This document shows positions 1-9,312 of a DNA stretch of 64,000 nt, piece by piece. The translations under genes were made by a program, and so were the position numbers. The stretch covers positions 62,001 to 126,000 of the forward strand of contig JAJDEF010000031.1 of assembly GCA_029259945.1 (NCBI GenBank). Direction: 5' to 3'. The notes under the pieces were generated by a model. The model ran no database searches. It was not told where the DNA came from and saw only the letters and a list, made by a program, of their open reading frames with translations. Origin of the DNA: Planctomycetota bacterium. GTDB taxonomy: Bacteria; Planctomycetota; Planctomycetia; Pirellulales; Lacipirellulaceae. The first letter of the stretch is position 1, and each line of letters begins with the position of its first letter.

Positions 1-1432
1 CGCGCATTGTTGGCTGATCGAGCTTTTGGAGTTGGACGAGTCGATCGGCATCGCGTTCGACGAGAGTGATGAACCTGCTCGTGGGAGGGAACCTTCGCAA
101 AGTGTCGGTATCGTCCATGAATATCCCTAGCGCCAGTAAAAAGGCACGGGGAGCATTACCCGACTTCAACCCCTGTGCCGCTTTCGCTGCTTGGCGGACT
201 AATGAGTTTGTAACTGCATCGTGGTTCTTCGAAAACAAAGGGATCGAGGCTTTTGTTCCCAATGCTTTCTGTTGGTTGACGACGATTTGGTGTCGCAGTT
301 TCGCTACGACTACCAAGTGGTCAAGTACTTGGTGAGTCTCCTTGACAAGTGGTGACGCCGACACACGTCGAATTAGCTGTTGATAGTTCGCGGCAGCCGG
401 ATCGTCGGGAAGCGATTTATGTAGCACCCCATAAATTTCAGCCATGCGATTCTTTTTCGATTCAGGAAGAGACGCCAAGCTGCGGATCCCACGGCTGCGA
501 ATTTCGTCACCGACCATGGCAATCAACAATGTGTTCACCGGATCGAATTGGATGTGCGAACCAAGTCGCCGCTGCTTGCCTCCTGAAATCACGGGGCGCA
601 TCACGCTGAAGGGTTCTGGACTATGGGCGGCACCAAGGTAGTGACCAATTTCGTGGACTAACAGTTCAAGACGCTCGGCTTCGCGTACCTGAGGTGACCG
701 TTCTTTAAGGAGAATGTAGGGATGCAGCGCGCCGCGAGTGCCACCCAAGTGGACTCGTCCGCGGGCGATGCGGTATTGGCTGCTAAATCCAATGGCCAAT
801 AGAGCTGGCTGGGGCGAGACCTCTTGTTCAAACTCTCGAAGCGATCGCGAAAAATCGTTCACTAAATCGTCCGAATCCCAAGTCGAAACCGAATCGACCA
901 CCATTCGGACACCCGAATGCCGTTCGATAATCTCGGCGGCATCCTCGAAACGAGCACGTAGCCTTGCTTCCCAAATTCGTTGGTGTGTCGGCTCATCGTC
1001 GTCGACAAGCAGTTTGACATGAATAGCTGGCATCTCGAACGGCGTTTTGGCGAGCTTCTCCTTTTCTGCCTCTACTAGGTTGGGATCGGCACCAAGGCCA
1101 ATTTTCTCGAGTCGTATCGCGCCGGGCTGAGTACCGTAGGTAAAGAAATAGACGCTCGACTCGTCGAGTTTATATTCTCGCTGCATGCGACTTTCTTGAT
1201 AACGGACTCGGAGTGCCTTGTCGAAAAACACCGGTCTCGACTCGCCCGGTGCGATAGAGATGGACGTCGATAACTGACCCGATGGTAGCAATACGACTAT
1301 CGCAGGGCTTGTGGTGCGGTTGGCGAGGACGACCACTTTCGCCATAGCTGGCGCTGAGAACGTTCCGCTCGCCACAATGAGCACGAGCGGAATAAGCCGT
1401 TTCAAAAGGTGATATACAATTGATCGCAACAA
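1..1432 (-). CDS. secreted metzincin-type zinc metalloprotease (3' end outside window)
   Basis: The reading frame is open on the minus strand from about 1432 to the first base, so the C-terminus is missing. I translated it by hand. No ATG is well placed; TTG codons at 1432/1429 or the TTG a few codons later precede a typical signal peptide (basic LLKR, hydrophobic core, SAPAMA cleavage region). Residues about 260-270 read HEIGHYLGAAH, exactly the metzincin zinc site HExxHxxGxxH, followed by a Met (SVMRP) that could form the Met-turn. Family knowledge says such enzymes are exported endopeptidases. The preceding region ends in a stretch resembling matrixin-like proteins (LVDDDEPTHQR, H-S-G-V-R). 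Substrate is unknown. The zinc site is certain; the exact subfamily (matrixin-like or other) is inferred. Confidence 0.75.
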   Translation of the reverse strand, partial: MLRSIVYHLLKRLIPLVLIVASGTFSAPAMAKVVVLANRTTSPAIVVLLPSGQLSTSISIAPGESRPVFFDKALRVRYQESRMQREYKLDESSVYFFTYGTQPGAIRLEKIGLGADPNLVEAEKEKLAKTPFEMPAIHVKLLVDDDEPTHQRIWEARLRARFEDAAEIIERHSGVRMVVDSVSTWDSDDLVNDFSRSLREFEQEVSPQPALLAIGFSSQYRIARGRVHLGGTRGALHPYILLKERSPQVREAERLELLVHEIGHYLGAAHSPEPFSVMRPVISGGKQRRLGSHIQFDPVNTLLIAMVGDEIRSRGIRSLASLPESKKNRMAEIYGVLHKSLPDDPAAANYQQLIRRVSASPLVKETHQVLDHLVVVAKLRHQIVVNQQKALGTKASIPLFSKNHDAVTNSLVRQAAKAAQGLKSGNAPRAFLLALGIFMDDTDTLRRFPPTSRFITLVERDADRLVQLQKLDQPTMR

Positions 1433-1523
1433 AATTGAATCATTTCTTGGAGCAGAACAGTGTGAATCGTCCGAGCTTCCATTTTACCACAGATCGAGCC
1501 GACGGCGATGACTATTGAAGCTT

Positions 1524-2198
1524 CTAGAGCAAAGCATGGAGCTCTTGCATGGCCAAAACATCGCGTTCACGCCCCTCGGTGGCAAAAGCTGCTTGTAAAT
1601 TATTGAGCATCCGAGCGAGCCATTGCCGGTGTGTTGCCCGTGGTCGCAGCGGCGTGGCCGGTGCCAGAGGTCGTCCTGTTGAATGCTCGATACGCGCGGA
1701 GATTTCGTTTTCGTTGAGTGCTTCGCCTTGGTAGAACGGATCGATCGTTAATGAAGTCTCGCCGTCCGTTTCTACTTCGGCCAAGAAATGCCCCGGGGTG
1801 TTAATTCCATGCACCTCGATCCCCACAAGTTCTGCCACTCTTTTGTAGACCAAGACCAACGTGATGGGAATTCCATGCCGGGTTCGTAGCACATCGGGTA
1901 AGTAACTGTTGGCTGGGTTGTAGTAGTCAGCCGTGTTGCCGCGCAGTCCATAAACTTCGAACAACACATCGTGCAAGTGGGCTAACAAAGCTTGGGGGCT
2001 TTGCGAAAGGGCCCGTTTGCGAACGGTGTCGGCAAGGTTTTCGATAATTGTCTCGGTAGCTGCTAGGTCAGCTTCTGGCCGATCGTGCAGCGCAATGGCA
2101 AACGCGGCTCGAAATAAATTCGCCCCTCGATCCAGCTCAGCGATTTGCTCGTTGAAAAGCTGATAGGCGGCGGGGCGACAGTGAGAGGGGGTAGGCAT
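1524..2198 (-). CDS. SirB1-family / transglutaminase-like core protein
   Basis: A 224-aa cytoplasmic protein. The central segment YNPANSYLPDVL, then RHGIPITLVLVYKRVA and GINTPGHFLAEV, is the diagnostic pattern of the SirB1 (transglutaminase-like core 2) family. The catalytic Cys of true transglutaminases is not evident, as is usual in this family; the His of PGHF is present. The role is poorly defined in bacteria; some members sit near protein-modification or secretion-regulation genes. It is a single gene, about 90 bp downstream of the metalloprotease start, same strand, so the two could be co-transcribed. The ATG at 2198 gives the normal family length. Confidence 0.7.
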   Translation of the reverse strand: MPTPSHCRPAAYQLFNEQIAELDRGANLFRAAFAIALHDRPEADLAATETIIENLADTVRKRALSQSPQALLAHLHDVLFEVYGLRGNTADYYNPANSYLPDVLRTRHGIPITLVLVYKRVAELVGIEVHGINTPGHFLAEVETDGETSLTIDPFYQGEALNENEISARIEHSTGRPLAPATPLRPRATHRQWLARMLNNLQAAFATEGRERDVLAMQELHALL

Positions 2199-2438
2199 CG
2201 GGGAGTTCTGTTCTAGACCGGGGCGGAGCAGCTATGGGGAAGTGTTAAGATTTCAATTTTTTTCGATTTCGCTTGAAACTTACCATTCTATCAACCCGAA
2301 AATATCAATGAGACTTGTCACTATACGCAACCTTGCTGACTATGCTAGCTAAGGCTGCTCTCATCAACAATTGAAACGACGCCGTAGAGCATCGTTTTTT
2401 TATCGGCTATCAGCGAAGTATCTAAAGGATTAGATCCT
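2199..2438. promoter_or_regulatory. divergent intergenic region; possible Pho-type half-sites
   Basis: This A/T-rich 240 bp separates the SirB1-like gene (minus) from the phosphate-porin gene (plus). Two similar stretches, CTTGTCACTAT (2314-2324) and CTTGCTGACTAT (2332-2343), could be degenerate PhoB-binding half-sites. A TTGTCA also lies upstream of pstS at the other end of the window. This is pattern similarity only. Confidence 0.25.
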
Positions 2439-3992
2439 ATGCTCGACTTCTCAAATACAAAATATCACGTGCCCGGTTTTCGTCACGACTTTCTTATTGC
2501 CCTAGGCGTGGGGCTGGCAAGTTATGCAATGCTAGCAAATGCTACGGCTGCCGAAAACGCTAGCGTCCAGCCTCTTCCTACGGTGGAAGAAAGCTTGCCG
2601 GTCGAGCAAGTTGCCTATTTTGCCACTGGCGAGCAATCCTCGATTACTGAACGACTGGGTGCGCTAGAACAAAACTATTCAAACCTGGAATCGAATTATA
2701 GCGACCTGAGCGACGACTACTCGGCACTGAAGAAAAAAATGAAGTCGCTAGTCGCGCCGGGGCACAGTGGATCGAAAATGAAGGTAAGCGGTCGAGTTCA
2801 TATCGACCATTGGGCGTTCCCCGATAGCTCGTCGGCGATCAACGCATTTGAGGGCCGTGGCACTGGCACTCCGGTCAATCCTCAAGATCGCATTGGTTTT
2901 CGTCGCCTACGATTCGGGGTGAAAGGCGATCTTTGGGAAACCATGCTCTATAAGATCGAAGCAGAGTTTGCGGGCGGGAATAAGTCGGAATTTCGTGACG
3001 CCTACCTAGGTTGGAAAGATCTCCCCATACTGCAAAAAGTTTTAATAGGGAACCAAAAACGACCCTATGGCTTAGATCACCTGAATAGCAGCCGGTACAA
3101 CGTGTTTTTAGAACGGCCGTTTGTGATCGAATCGTTCAATCAAGATGCCCGTCGACTAGGGATACAGTCGTATGGGGTCTCGGAGAATGAGGCCTGGAAC
3201 TGGCGTTTTGGCGTTTTCAATCAGCGACTGATTCAGGACGAAGGCAACTACGCCAGCGACCACTATCAGGGTGAGGTCGCGGGACGTTTGGCCAACACGT
3301 TTTGGTACGACGAAACCTCAGGGGGCCGAGGCTATGGCCATTGGGCGGTTTCCGGAACATTAGCAGACACCGACGCAAATGCTGCAAGCATTCCTGGGCG
3401 GGCAACGAATGAAGCGCGATTCCGCCATCGCCCCGAAGCAAGATCCGCCAATCGTTGGCTCGACACGGGAATTCTTACCACGGCAGATGACTACGGGCTG
3501 CTAGGTGTTGAGAACGTGTGGAATTTTGGCCCGCTGCAAATGGTGGCCGAATACCAAAATCTTTGGCTCGACCGCGTTGGAGATGCCAGTCTTCATTTCC
3601 ATGGCGGCTACGCCTACATCTCGTATTTTCTGACCGGTGAACATATTCCCTGGAAACGATCGGCGGGTACTTTGGATCGTGTCAAACCGCTCGAGAATTT
3701 CTTCCTCGTCGATACCTGCTGCGATGGTGTACGAGGCGGCTGGGGAGCTTGGCAAGTGGCTTACCGTTTTTCGTATGCTGACTTTAACGACGTAAATGTC
3801 TTCGGCGGCGTTGGCAAAAGCCATACCCTCGGGTTGAATTGGCACTGGAACCCCTACGCTCGTATGCAGTTCAACGCCATTTACGGAGAGATCGATAATC
3901 ACACTGTAATTGACAGCAGTGGCGCGCCGACGGGAGGCCCGTTGTCGGGGCACTACACCATACTAGGCACGCGATTTATGGTCGATTTTTAG
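2439..3992 (+). CDS. OprP/OprO-type phosphate- or polyphosphate-selective porin
   Basis: A 517-aa outer-membrane protein. It has an N-terminal export signal (hydrophobic ALGVGLASYAMLANATAAE), a coiled-coil segment at about residues 68-107 (repeated LE-NYS / LS-DYS heptads), then a barrel domain starting near KVSGRVHIDHW. The barrel has the family pattern: RIGFRRLRFGVKG, YKIEAEF, RDAYLGW, GNQKRPYGLDH, and a terminal Phe (TRFMVDF). The Porin_O_P family forms anion-selective channels, usually for phosphate under starvation. The coiled coil preceding the barrel is typical of planctomycete and cyanobacterial porins that may attach to wall or periplasmic structures. The pst/pho cluster at 56881-64000 fits a Pho-regulon role, but substrate is inferred. 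Confidence 0.82.
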   Translation: MLDFSNTKYHVPGFRHDFLIALGVGLASYAMLANATAAENASVQPLPTVEESLPVEQVAYFATGEQSSITERLGALEQNYSNLESNYSDLSDDYSALKKKMKSLVAPGHSGSKMKVSGRVHIDHWAFPDSSSAINAFEGRGTGTPVNPQDRIGFRRLRFGVKGDLWETMLYKIEAEFAGGNKSEFRDAYLGWKDLPILQKVLIGNQKRPYGLDHLNSSRYNVFLERPFVIESFNQDARRLGIQSYGVSENEAWNWRFGVFNQRLIQDEGNYASDHYQGEVAGRLANTFWYDETSGGRGYGHWAVSGTLADTDANAASIPGRATNEARFRHRPEARSANRWLDTGILTTADDYGLLGVENVWNFGPLQMVAEYQNLWLDRVGDASLHFHGGYAYISYFLTGEHIPWKRSAGTLDRVKPLENFFLVDTCCDGVRGGWGAWQVAYRFSYADFNDVNVFGGVGKSHTLGLNWHWNPYARMQFNAIYGEIDNHTVIDSSGAPTGGPLSGHYTILGTRFMVDF

Positions 3993-4050
3993 GTCAAGGC
4001 ATTTTCAGATGAGTAGTTATTACTTCCTTCGGTCACAGTAGAGCACGGTG

Positions 4051-4590
4051 ATGAAAATGGATCTTCAACGATATCGAAATTTTGGTGCGATTCTTCTGGG
4101 AACGGCACTGTTGGTTGCTTTTTCGTCGGCGGTGGCTCTTGCCGAGCAACAGGATATCCAACAGCCAATTTTGTTAGTCACCGCGTCGGAAGATTCCCAA
4201 GTGGTGCCCACGGGCTGCGATGGGGGGAGCTGCTGCAACGATTGCTGCACCGAGTCGGTCTGTTGCCCCGTGCGTGTAGAAGTCGAAGTGAAAAAGCACT
4301 GCTGGAATGTGAAGACTGAGAATGTATGTATTCCCGGATTTCGCTGGCCATGGGAATGTAATAGCAAAGTCAAGAAACCTAGCTGTGGCGACTGTTGCGA
4401 CACAGGATGTGACTCTTGCGCGCCAAGATGTGGCCGTGTGCGATGCGTCAACGTGCTCGAAAAGCACGAGTACACCTGCAAAAAATGCGGCTACGAGTGG
4501 AAAGTCAAAAGTGTTTGCCGTGGCAACAGCACTTGCGATGCTTCAAATTGCTGCTGCCCAGAATGCGGCGGACAGGGGTGCGACTATTAA
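4051..4590 (+). CDS. secreted cysteine-rich protein
   Basis: A 179-aa protein, not assigned to a named family. ATG 4051 is preferred to the GTG just before it. The N-terminus is a signal peptide (basic start, core ILLGTALLVAFSSAVALA). The mature part has many Cys in CC and CxxC groups (GGSCCNDCC, CKKCGYEWK, CCCPECGGQGC), suggesting metal binding or disulfide-rich export; similar small Cys-rich exported proteins are common in planctomycetes. It is 58 bp downstream of the porin and may share its transcript. Its 3' end is only 5 bp from the convergent flavoprotein gene, leaving no room for a separate terminator. Confidence 0.6.
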   Translation: MKMDLQRYRNFGAILLGTALLVAFSSAVALAEQQDIQQPILLVTASEDSQVVPTGCDGGSCCNDCCTESVCCPVRVEVEVKKHCWNVKTENVCIPGFRWPWECNSKVKKPSCGDCCDTGCDSCAPRCGRVRCVNVLEKHEYTCKKCGYEWKVKSVCRGNSTCDASNCCCPECGGQGCDY

Positions 4591-4595
4591 GGCGC

Positions 4596-6119
4596 TTACC
4601 GCGTCCAGGAAAGCCATTTCTGAAACAGGGATTTGACGAAGGGCGTCAAACGTGTTCGATTGAATTGATCTCCCACTTTGCGAATGGCGTCGGCCTGCGT
4701 CGGGTAAGGGTGAATGGTGCTGGCGATATTTTTGAGGCCGAGGCCGTTCGTCATCGCTAGTGTGATTTCTGAAATCATATCTCCGGCATTGTGGGCGACG
4801 ATCGTCGCGCCAACGATTTCGTCGGATCCTGCCTTTACATGCACTTTGACGAATCCGTCGGTATCTCCTTCTAAGATCGCCCGATCAACCTCCGAAAATT
4901 CTTGCGTGTAGGTCTGGATCTCGATGCCACGGTCTGCCGCCTCTTTGGGATAGAGTCCCACGTGTGCAATTTCGGGGGACGTGTAGGTCGACCAAGGAAT
5001 GATCAGCGAACTCGCCTTGGCTCGACCTTTGAACAAGGTGTTTTGAATGACCGTGCGAGCCATGAAGTCGGCGGCATGCGTAAATTTGTAGGGCGAACAA
5101 ATATCTCCAGCGGCGTAGATCTCTGGGTTGGTGGTCTGCAAGCGATCGTTCACTTTGACACCTGCTCGCTTGTCGAACTCCACGCCTACCTTTTCAAGGC
5201 CCAAGCCATCCACATTCGGGGCTCGTCCGACCGCAACGAGTAGTTTGTCGACCGTTTCATCGTAGTGCTGGTCATGCGAGTCAACTGTGAGTCGCACACG
5301 GCCCCCTTCCGCTGGTTTGAGTTCCAGATTTTTGCCACAGCATAAGAGCTGAACCCCATCGCGAATCATCGACTCCCTTACAATGTCGGCAGCATCTTGA
5401 TCTTCTCTCGGCAAGATGCCGTGAGTTGCTTCGATGAGAAAGACCTTCGAGCCCAATAGTGAAAACGATTGGGCAAGTTCACAGCCAATCGGGCCAGCGC
5501 CGATGATGCCTATGCGTTCTGGCCGTTCGGTCAGCGAGAATACCGATTCGTTGGTGAGGTACTCGACCTGATCTAAACCAGGAATCGGAGGTGCCGAGGC
5601 GCGTGCGCCGGTGGTAATCACCGCGCGTTTGAATTGAAGCGCATGCTCGCCAACACGGACGGTGTTGGAACCCGTGAACTCACCTTGCCCCAAATAGATA
5701 TCGATCCCAAGATCTCGGAATCGGGCGGCAGAGTCGAGGGGGCTGATGTCTGCGCGGAGCTTACGCATTCGCTCCATCACGCGACCAAAATCAACCGAGA
5801 CGCCTGCCGGCACGTCGATACCAAACTCGCCAGCGTGGCACACCGAACGCGCAGCGCGCGCAGCACTGATAATCGCCTTCGAAGGGACACAACCGACGTT
5901 AAGGCAGTCGCCGCCCATCAGCTCGCGTTCGATGAGGGCCACCTTGGCGCCTAAGCCGGCTGCTCCGGCGGCAGTGACAAGCCCTGCCGTCCCGGCTCCG
6001 ATCACCACAAGATTGTAACGACCCGAGGGTGTGGGGTTTGTCCAATCCGATGGATGGACGTTCGCCTCTAGCTTCTGATTGTACTCGTCATGTGGTTGCA
6101 ATTGCGTAAAATGGGGCAT
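4596..6119 (-). CDS. MerA/Lpd-like FAD-dependent pyridine nucleotide-disulfide oxidoreductase
   Basis: A 507-aa flavoprotein. The FAD site is GAGTAGLVTAAG (residues 41-52), the redox pair is in GGDCLNVGCVPSK (C72/C77), the NAD(P)H site is IGIIGAGPIGCELAQ, and the second FAD motif is YAAGD. The C-terminal dimerisation domain carries HPYPTQAD where Lpd/MerA proteins have their His. I moved the start from an upstream in-frame codon (6338) to ATG 6119, because the longer version would overlap the TVP38 gene and adds a non-homologous tail. It lacks an N-terminal HMA domain and the terminal Cys pair of true mercuric reductases, so mercury reduction is doubtful. TVP38-type membrane proteins often neighbour such enzymes; here the gap is 85 bp. 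Confidence 0.8.
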   Translation of the reverse strand: MPHFTQLQPHDEYNQKLEANVHPSDWTNPTPSGRYNLVVIGAGTAGLVTAAGAAGLGAKVALIERELMGGDCLNVGCVPSKAIISAARAARSVCHAGEFGIDVPAGVSVDFGRVMERMRKLRADISPLDSAARFRDLGIDIYLGQGEFTGSNTVRVGEHALQFKRAVITTGARASAPPIPGLDQVEYLTNESVFSLTERPERIGIIGAGPIGCELAQSFSLLGSKVFLIEATHGILPREDQDAADIVRESMIRDGVQLLCCGKNLELKPAEGGRVRLTVDSHDQHYDETVDKLLVAVGRAPNVDGLGLEKVGVEFDKRAGVKVNDRLQTTNPEIYAAGDICSPYKFTHAADFMARTVIQNTLFKGRAKASSLIIPWSTYTSPEIAHVGLYPKEAADRGIEIQTYTQEFSEVDRAILEGDTDGFVKVHVKAGSDEIVGATIVAHNAGDMISEITLAMTNGLGLKNIASTIHPYPTQADAIRKVGDQFNRTRLTPFVKSLFQKWLSWTR

Positions 6120-6204
6120 AAGGAAAAGTCTCGATCTTTTATGAGTAAATTGTGTAATGCTTTTTGGATGGGAAACAGGCGGCGGGGGTCGCGTGACAGA
6201 AATC

Positions 6205-6966
6205 CTAGGTTGCCGCTTCGGTCTCTTGGGGGACGTATTCGCGGATGGCGGTACGTGCAACTCGCGTGACATAGACGGTGACAACCAGTGTGGCCAACAG
6301 TCCGACGCCGAGTAACACTTTTTGCTGCCACCCACCATCGAAATTACCGCCTACCAAATCGGCGATATTCTTAATCGCGGTGCCAAAGTAAACGTAGAGT
6401 ATCGTCCCGGGCAGCATGCCAATCCAACTGGCGAAAAAGTAATCGCGGGTGCGAACTTTGGTAATACTGAACAGGTAGTTCAGCACATTGAATGGAAACG
6501 CCGGCGAAAGCCGCGTGAGTAGCACGATCTTAAACCCAGCTTGTTCCACCGCTTGATCGACGGCTGCGAACTTGGGGTATTGCGCAGCTTTCTGCGAGAC
6601 AAAGTCGCGCGCCATGGTGCGCCCGACCAAAAATGCGAGCAACGCCCCCAGCACACTCCCCACCGAGACGGCAATGGTTCCCGGCACGACACCAAAAGCA
6701 AAGCCGGCCCCTAGCGTAAGAATGGTTCCAGGCACCATCATGACGGTCGCAAATACGTAGACCACCGAAAGCAGTACCGGCCCCCAAATTCCGAGCGACT
6801 GAATATACTCAAAAAAACTCGTCAGGTAGGTGTTCAACGGCAGAAACTTAAACGCCAGGAACAGCGACACCAACGCCACAGCGAACACAAAGAGCTTAAG
6901 CTTGTGGCTCGCAGGGCCATTGGTGGCGGATTCGGTGTTGGAATTTGAAAGAGTCGCTTCTGGCAT
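6205..6966 (-). CDS. TVP38/TMEM64 (DedA-superfamily) membrane protein
   Basis: A 253-aa integral membrane protein with about five to six hydrophobic segments. The VTT/DedA-like core is clear: PGTILTLGAGFAFG, then GSVLGALLAFLVGR, then RLSPAFPFNVLNYLFS and SWIGMLPGTILYVYFG. The family acts in lipid scrambling or transport in eukaryotes and in envelope homeostasis in bacteria. It is transcribed first of a two-gene unit with the MerA-like flavoprotein, a recurrent pairing. ATG 6966 gives a short polar N-terminus before the first membrane helix. Confidence 0.82.
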   Translation of the reverse strand: MPEATLSNSNTESATNGPASHKLKLFVFAVALVSLFLAFKFLPLNTYLTSFFEYIQSLGIWGPVLLSVVYVFATVMMVPGTILTLGAGFAFGVVPGTIAVSVGSVLGALLAFLVGRTMARDFVSQKAAQYPKFAAVDQAVEQAGFKIVLLTRLSPAFPFNVLNYLFSITKVRTRDYFFASWIGMLPGTILYVYFGTAIKNIADLVGGNFDGGWQQKVLLGVGLLATLVVTVYVTRVARTAIREYVPQETEAAT

Positions 6967-7150
6967 CGGTTGGCCTTTTGTTTAGACAGGAGTCAACGGT
7001 GATCTGCGACTATTGTTGCTATTTCTCGGTTTCATTGAAGTGCGATATCTCACGCAATGTAAAGAAACCCCGTAGTTGCGTAGTATGCTGGCACCTAGCT
7101 AGAATAGTGGAGACAATTCTTGATCCACCTGAATGGAGCGAGTAACCCCG
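6967..7150. promoter_or_regulatory. divergent promoter region
   Basis: This A/T-rich gap separates the TVP38 gene (minus) from the UgpC-type ATPase (plus). No confident -10/-35 pair was picked. A GGAG at 7134-7137 could serve the downstream start with long spacing. Confidence 0.3.
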
Positions 7151-8305
7151 ATGGCATCGGTAACCCTAGAGAAAATTTCCAAAATCTACCCCGACGATAT
7201 CTACGCGGTGCGTGACCTAGATCTAGAGATTCACGACGGCGAATTTCTTGTCTTGGTCGGTCCTTCGGGGTGCGGGAAAAGTACTACCCTGCGCATGGTT
7301 GCTGGGCTAGAGACCATCTCGTCGGGTACGCTGCGAATTGGTGACCGTGTGGTCAACGAGGTCCACCCACGTGACCGTGACATCGCGATGGTCTTTCAGA
7401 ATTACGCGCTCTATCCCCATATGACCGTTTTTCAAAACATGGGTTTTGCGTTGAAGATGCGCAAAACCCCGAAAGAAGAAATCAACCGACAAGTTCGCGA
7501 AGCGGCAGCCATGTTGGGCCTTGAGTCGCTTCTCGACCGCAAGCCAAAGGCTCTCTCAGGCGGGCAGCGTCAACGGGTTGCCTTAGGCCGGGCAATTGTC
7601 CGCAAGCCGTCGGTTTTTCTATTCGACGAACCGCTGTCGAACCTCGACGCCAAGCTACGAGTAGAAACTCGCGCTGAGATTAAACGTCTACATCGCGAAT
7701 TAAAAACAACGACCATCTATGTCACCCACGATCAAGAAGAGGCGATGACATTGGGCGATCGTGTGGTGGTGATGTGCGACGGCTGGAAACGGCAAGCCGA
7801 TTCGCCTTTGAATATCTATCAAAAGCCGGCCGATCGGTTTGTAGCCGGTTTCCTGGGAATGCCGCCCATGAACTTTTTTGAAGGGCACCTGGAATCTGCC
7901 GATGATAATTTTTGGTTTGTCAGCGGTGAGGTACGGCTCAAGTTACCCGATGCTCAACCTGAATGGCTACAAGGCGAACAGCGAAGGCCAGTTGTTGCGG
8001 GCATTCGTCCCGAGGCATTTGACCTAAACCAAGACGAAGCCACCAACACAGCTTGTGGAATTTCTGCAACGGTGCAAGTGGTCGAACCTCTGGGCAGCAT
8101 GATGGATGTTTATCTACAACGGCCCGCCGGCGAGAGGATTGTTTGTCGCGTGCCTGCCGCTGAACTCGAAGAAAGCAGACGGGTTACCTTACAAATTTCG
8201 TCGGAGGACATATACCTCTTTGAGCCAAACGAGCAAGGCGATCCTCGTTCGCCGACGTACTACGGCCAGAATCTTGCCACAGGAGGCCTCCGGCAGCTTG
8301 TATGA
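7151..8305 (+). CDS. ugpC: sn-glycerol-3-phosphate/sugar ABC transporter ATP-binding protein (UgpC/MalK type)
   Basis: A 384-aa ATPase counted from ATG 7151; an upstream in-frame ATG at 7133 would add six residues. Walker A is GPSGCGKST (37-45), Q-loop VFQNYALYP, signature LSGGQRQRVALGRA (135 on), Walker B FLFDEPLSNLDAKL and H-loop YVTHD. After about residue 240 comes the MalK/UgpC-type regulatory OB-fold region (VAGIRPEAF, then VEPLGS). Such proteins energise uptake of sugars, glycerol phosphate or osmolytes and can serve several permeases. No permease or binding protein is nearby, so the substrate cannot be fixed. The substitution D-S-P-L-N-I-Y-Q-K-P-A-D-R-F-V-A-G-F-L-G matches the family hinge. 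Confidence 0.85.
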   Translation: MASVTLEKISKIYPDDIYAVRDLDLEIHDGEFLVLVGPSGCGKSTTLRMVAGLETISSGTLRIGDRVVNEVHPRDRDIAMVFQNYALYPHMTVFQNMGFALKMRKTPKEEINRQVREAAAMLGLESLLDRKPKALSGGQRQRVALGRAIVRKPSVFLFDEPLSNLDAKLRVETRAEIKRLHRELKTTTIYVTHDQEEAMTLGDRVVVMCDGWKRQADSPLNIYQKPADRFVAGFLGMPPMNFFEGHLESADDNFWFVSGEVRLKLPDAQPEWLQGEQRRPVVAGIRPEAFDLNQDEATNTACGISATVQVVEPLGSMMDVYLQRPAGERIVCRVPAAELEESRRVTLQISSEDIYLFEPNEQGDPRSPTYYGQNLATGGLRQLV

Positions 8306-8341
8306 GTTGGCCAGTCGTGGCTTGGTGCGAGAGAGCATTCA

Positions 8342-8947
8342 ATGAAACAGCACGGAGCCATTATTCTCTGCGGCGGTAATTCTTCTCGCATGGGTCGCGA
8401 TAAAGCATGGCTACCCTTCGGGCATGAGTTGATGTTGCAGCGTGTTGTACGACTCGTCAGCGAAGTTGTCGAGCCAGACAAAATCGTCGTCGTCGCTGCT
8501 AGGGGCCAAGAATTGCCGCCCTTACCAAATCAAATCAAACTGACCTACGACGCTCGACCAGACCGTGGCCCTCTGGAAGGCCTCGCCGCCGGACTTCGCG
8601 CAACTCAGCCCGGCGTTGATGCCACGTATGTCACCGGTTGCGATGTCCCTCTGCTCGTTCCCGCGTTTATACAAAAGATGCTCACGCTTCTAGGCGATCA
8701 CGATATCGTTGTCCCGGTCGAGGGCAAACACAAGCACCCGTTGGCTGCTGTTTACCGAACCCAGGTTCTGCGGCCGCTCGAAGAACTTCTCGACAACGAC
8801 CAGCTTCGACCTGCCTCGCTCTTTTCCAAAGTAAAAACTTGGGAAGTCGAGGTTAACACGCTTGAATCTGTAGATCCCCACTTCACTTCGCTGGTCAACT
8901 GCAACCGACCGGAGGATTACCACGAGGCCTTGGCTGGACTTTGCTGA
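8342..8947 (+). CDS. mobA: molybdenum cofactor guanylyltransferase (MobA)
   Basis: A 201-aa nucleotidyltransferase. The N-terminal GTP-binding motif is LCGGNSSRMGRDKAWLPFG, followed by YDARPDRGPLEGLAAGL and the metal-binding TGCDVPLL; these are the hallmarks of MobA. It transfers GMP to molybdopterin to give the MGD cofactor of DMSO-reductase-family enzymes. It lies 36 bp after the ABC ATPase on the same strand and could be co-transcribed. C-terminal VNCNRPEDY is also typical. No other Mo-cofactor genes are in the window. Confidence 0.88.
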   Translation: MKQHGAIILCGGNSSRMGRDKAWLPFGHELMLQRVVRLVSEVVEPDKIVVVAARGQELPPLPNQIKLTYDARPDRGPLEGLAAGLRATQPGVDATYVTGCDVPLLVPAFIQKMLTLLGDHDIVVPVEGKHKHPLAAVYRTQVLRPLEELLDNDQLRPASLFSKVKTWEVEVNTLESVDPHFTSLVNCNRPEDYHEALAGLC

Positions 8948-9228
8948 GCTAGGGAAGGCCGCAAATCTCATTCCACAAGTCCCGCTTCGGATATGCAAAG
9001 GCCAACGTCGCCCGACCCAACACAGACCTACTAGAACTCCAACTGAGGCAGAAAAACGCGAAAACAACTCAATACTACATTAATACAAGCTGAACAATTG
9101 AAACGATCCGATGTTGCCGATAGAATCCTCGTCCCTGACTTCCTGAGTAAAGGGCGGGGTAATTTTGGAGTGTTGAGCCCGTGGACACGCAAAGAATTTC
9201 GACGTAAACTGTTTTGCTCAACCACTTT

Positions 9229-9312
9229 GCCGGAGTGGCGGAATTGGCAGACGCGCTGGATTCAAAATCCAGTGACCGCAAGGTCGTGGGGGTTCAAGTC
9301 CCCCCTCCGGTA
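9229..9312 (+). tRNA. tRNA-Leu(CAA)
   Basis: An 84-nt class II tRNA. The acceptor arm is GCCGGAG paired with CTCCGGT (one G-U), D-arm TGGCGGAATTGGCAGACGC, anticodon stem CTGGA/TCCAG around loop TTCAAAA (anticodon CAA), long variable arm with ACCGCAAGGT, and T-loop GTTCAAGTC. CCA is not encoded; the bases after the discriminator A are CTA. tRNA-Leu genes are frequent integration sites, but I saw no second copy of this 3' end elsewhere in the window. Confidence 0.93.

Noticed and set aside
4596-6338. Longer reading of the MerA-like gene starting at 6338
   Set aside because: It would overlap the TVP38 gene by about 130 bp and adds a tail that looks like that gene read in another frame; ATG 6119 fits family length.
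9229-9312. tRNA-Leu as the integration site of the element
   Set aside because: I could not find a second copy of its 3' end (GTTCAAGTC...CTCCGGT) near the right side; left as unproven.
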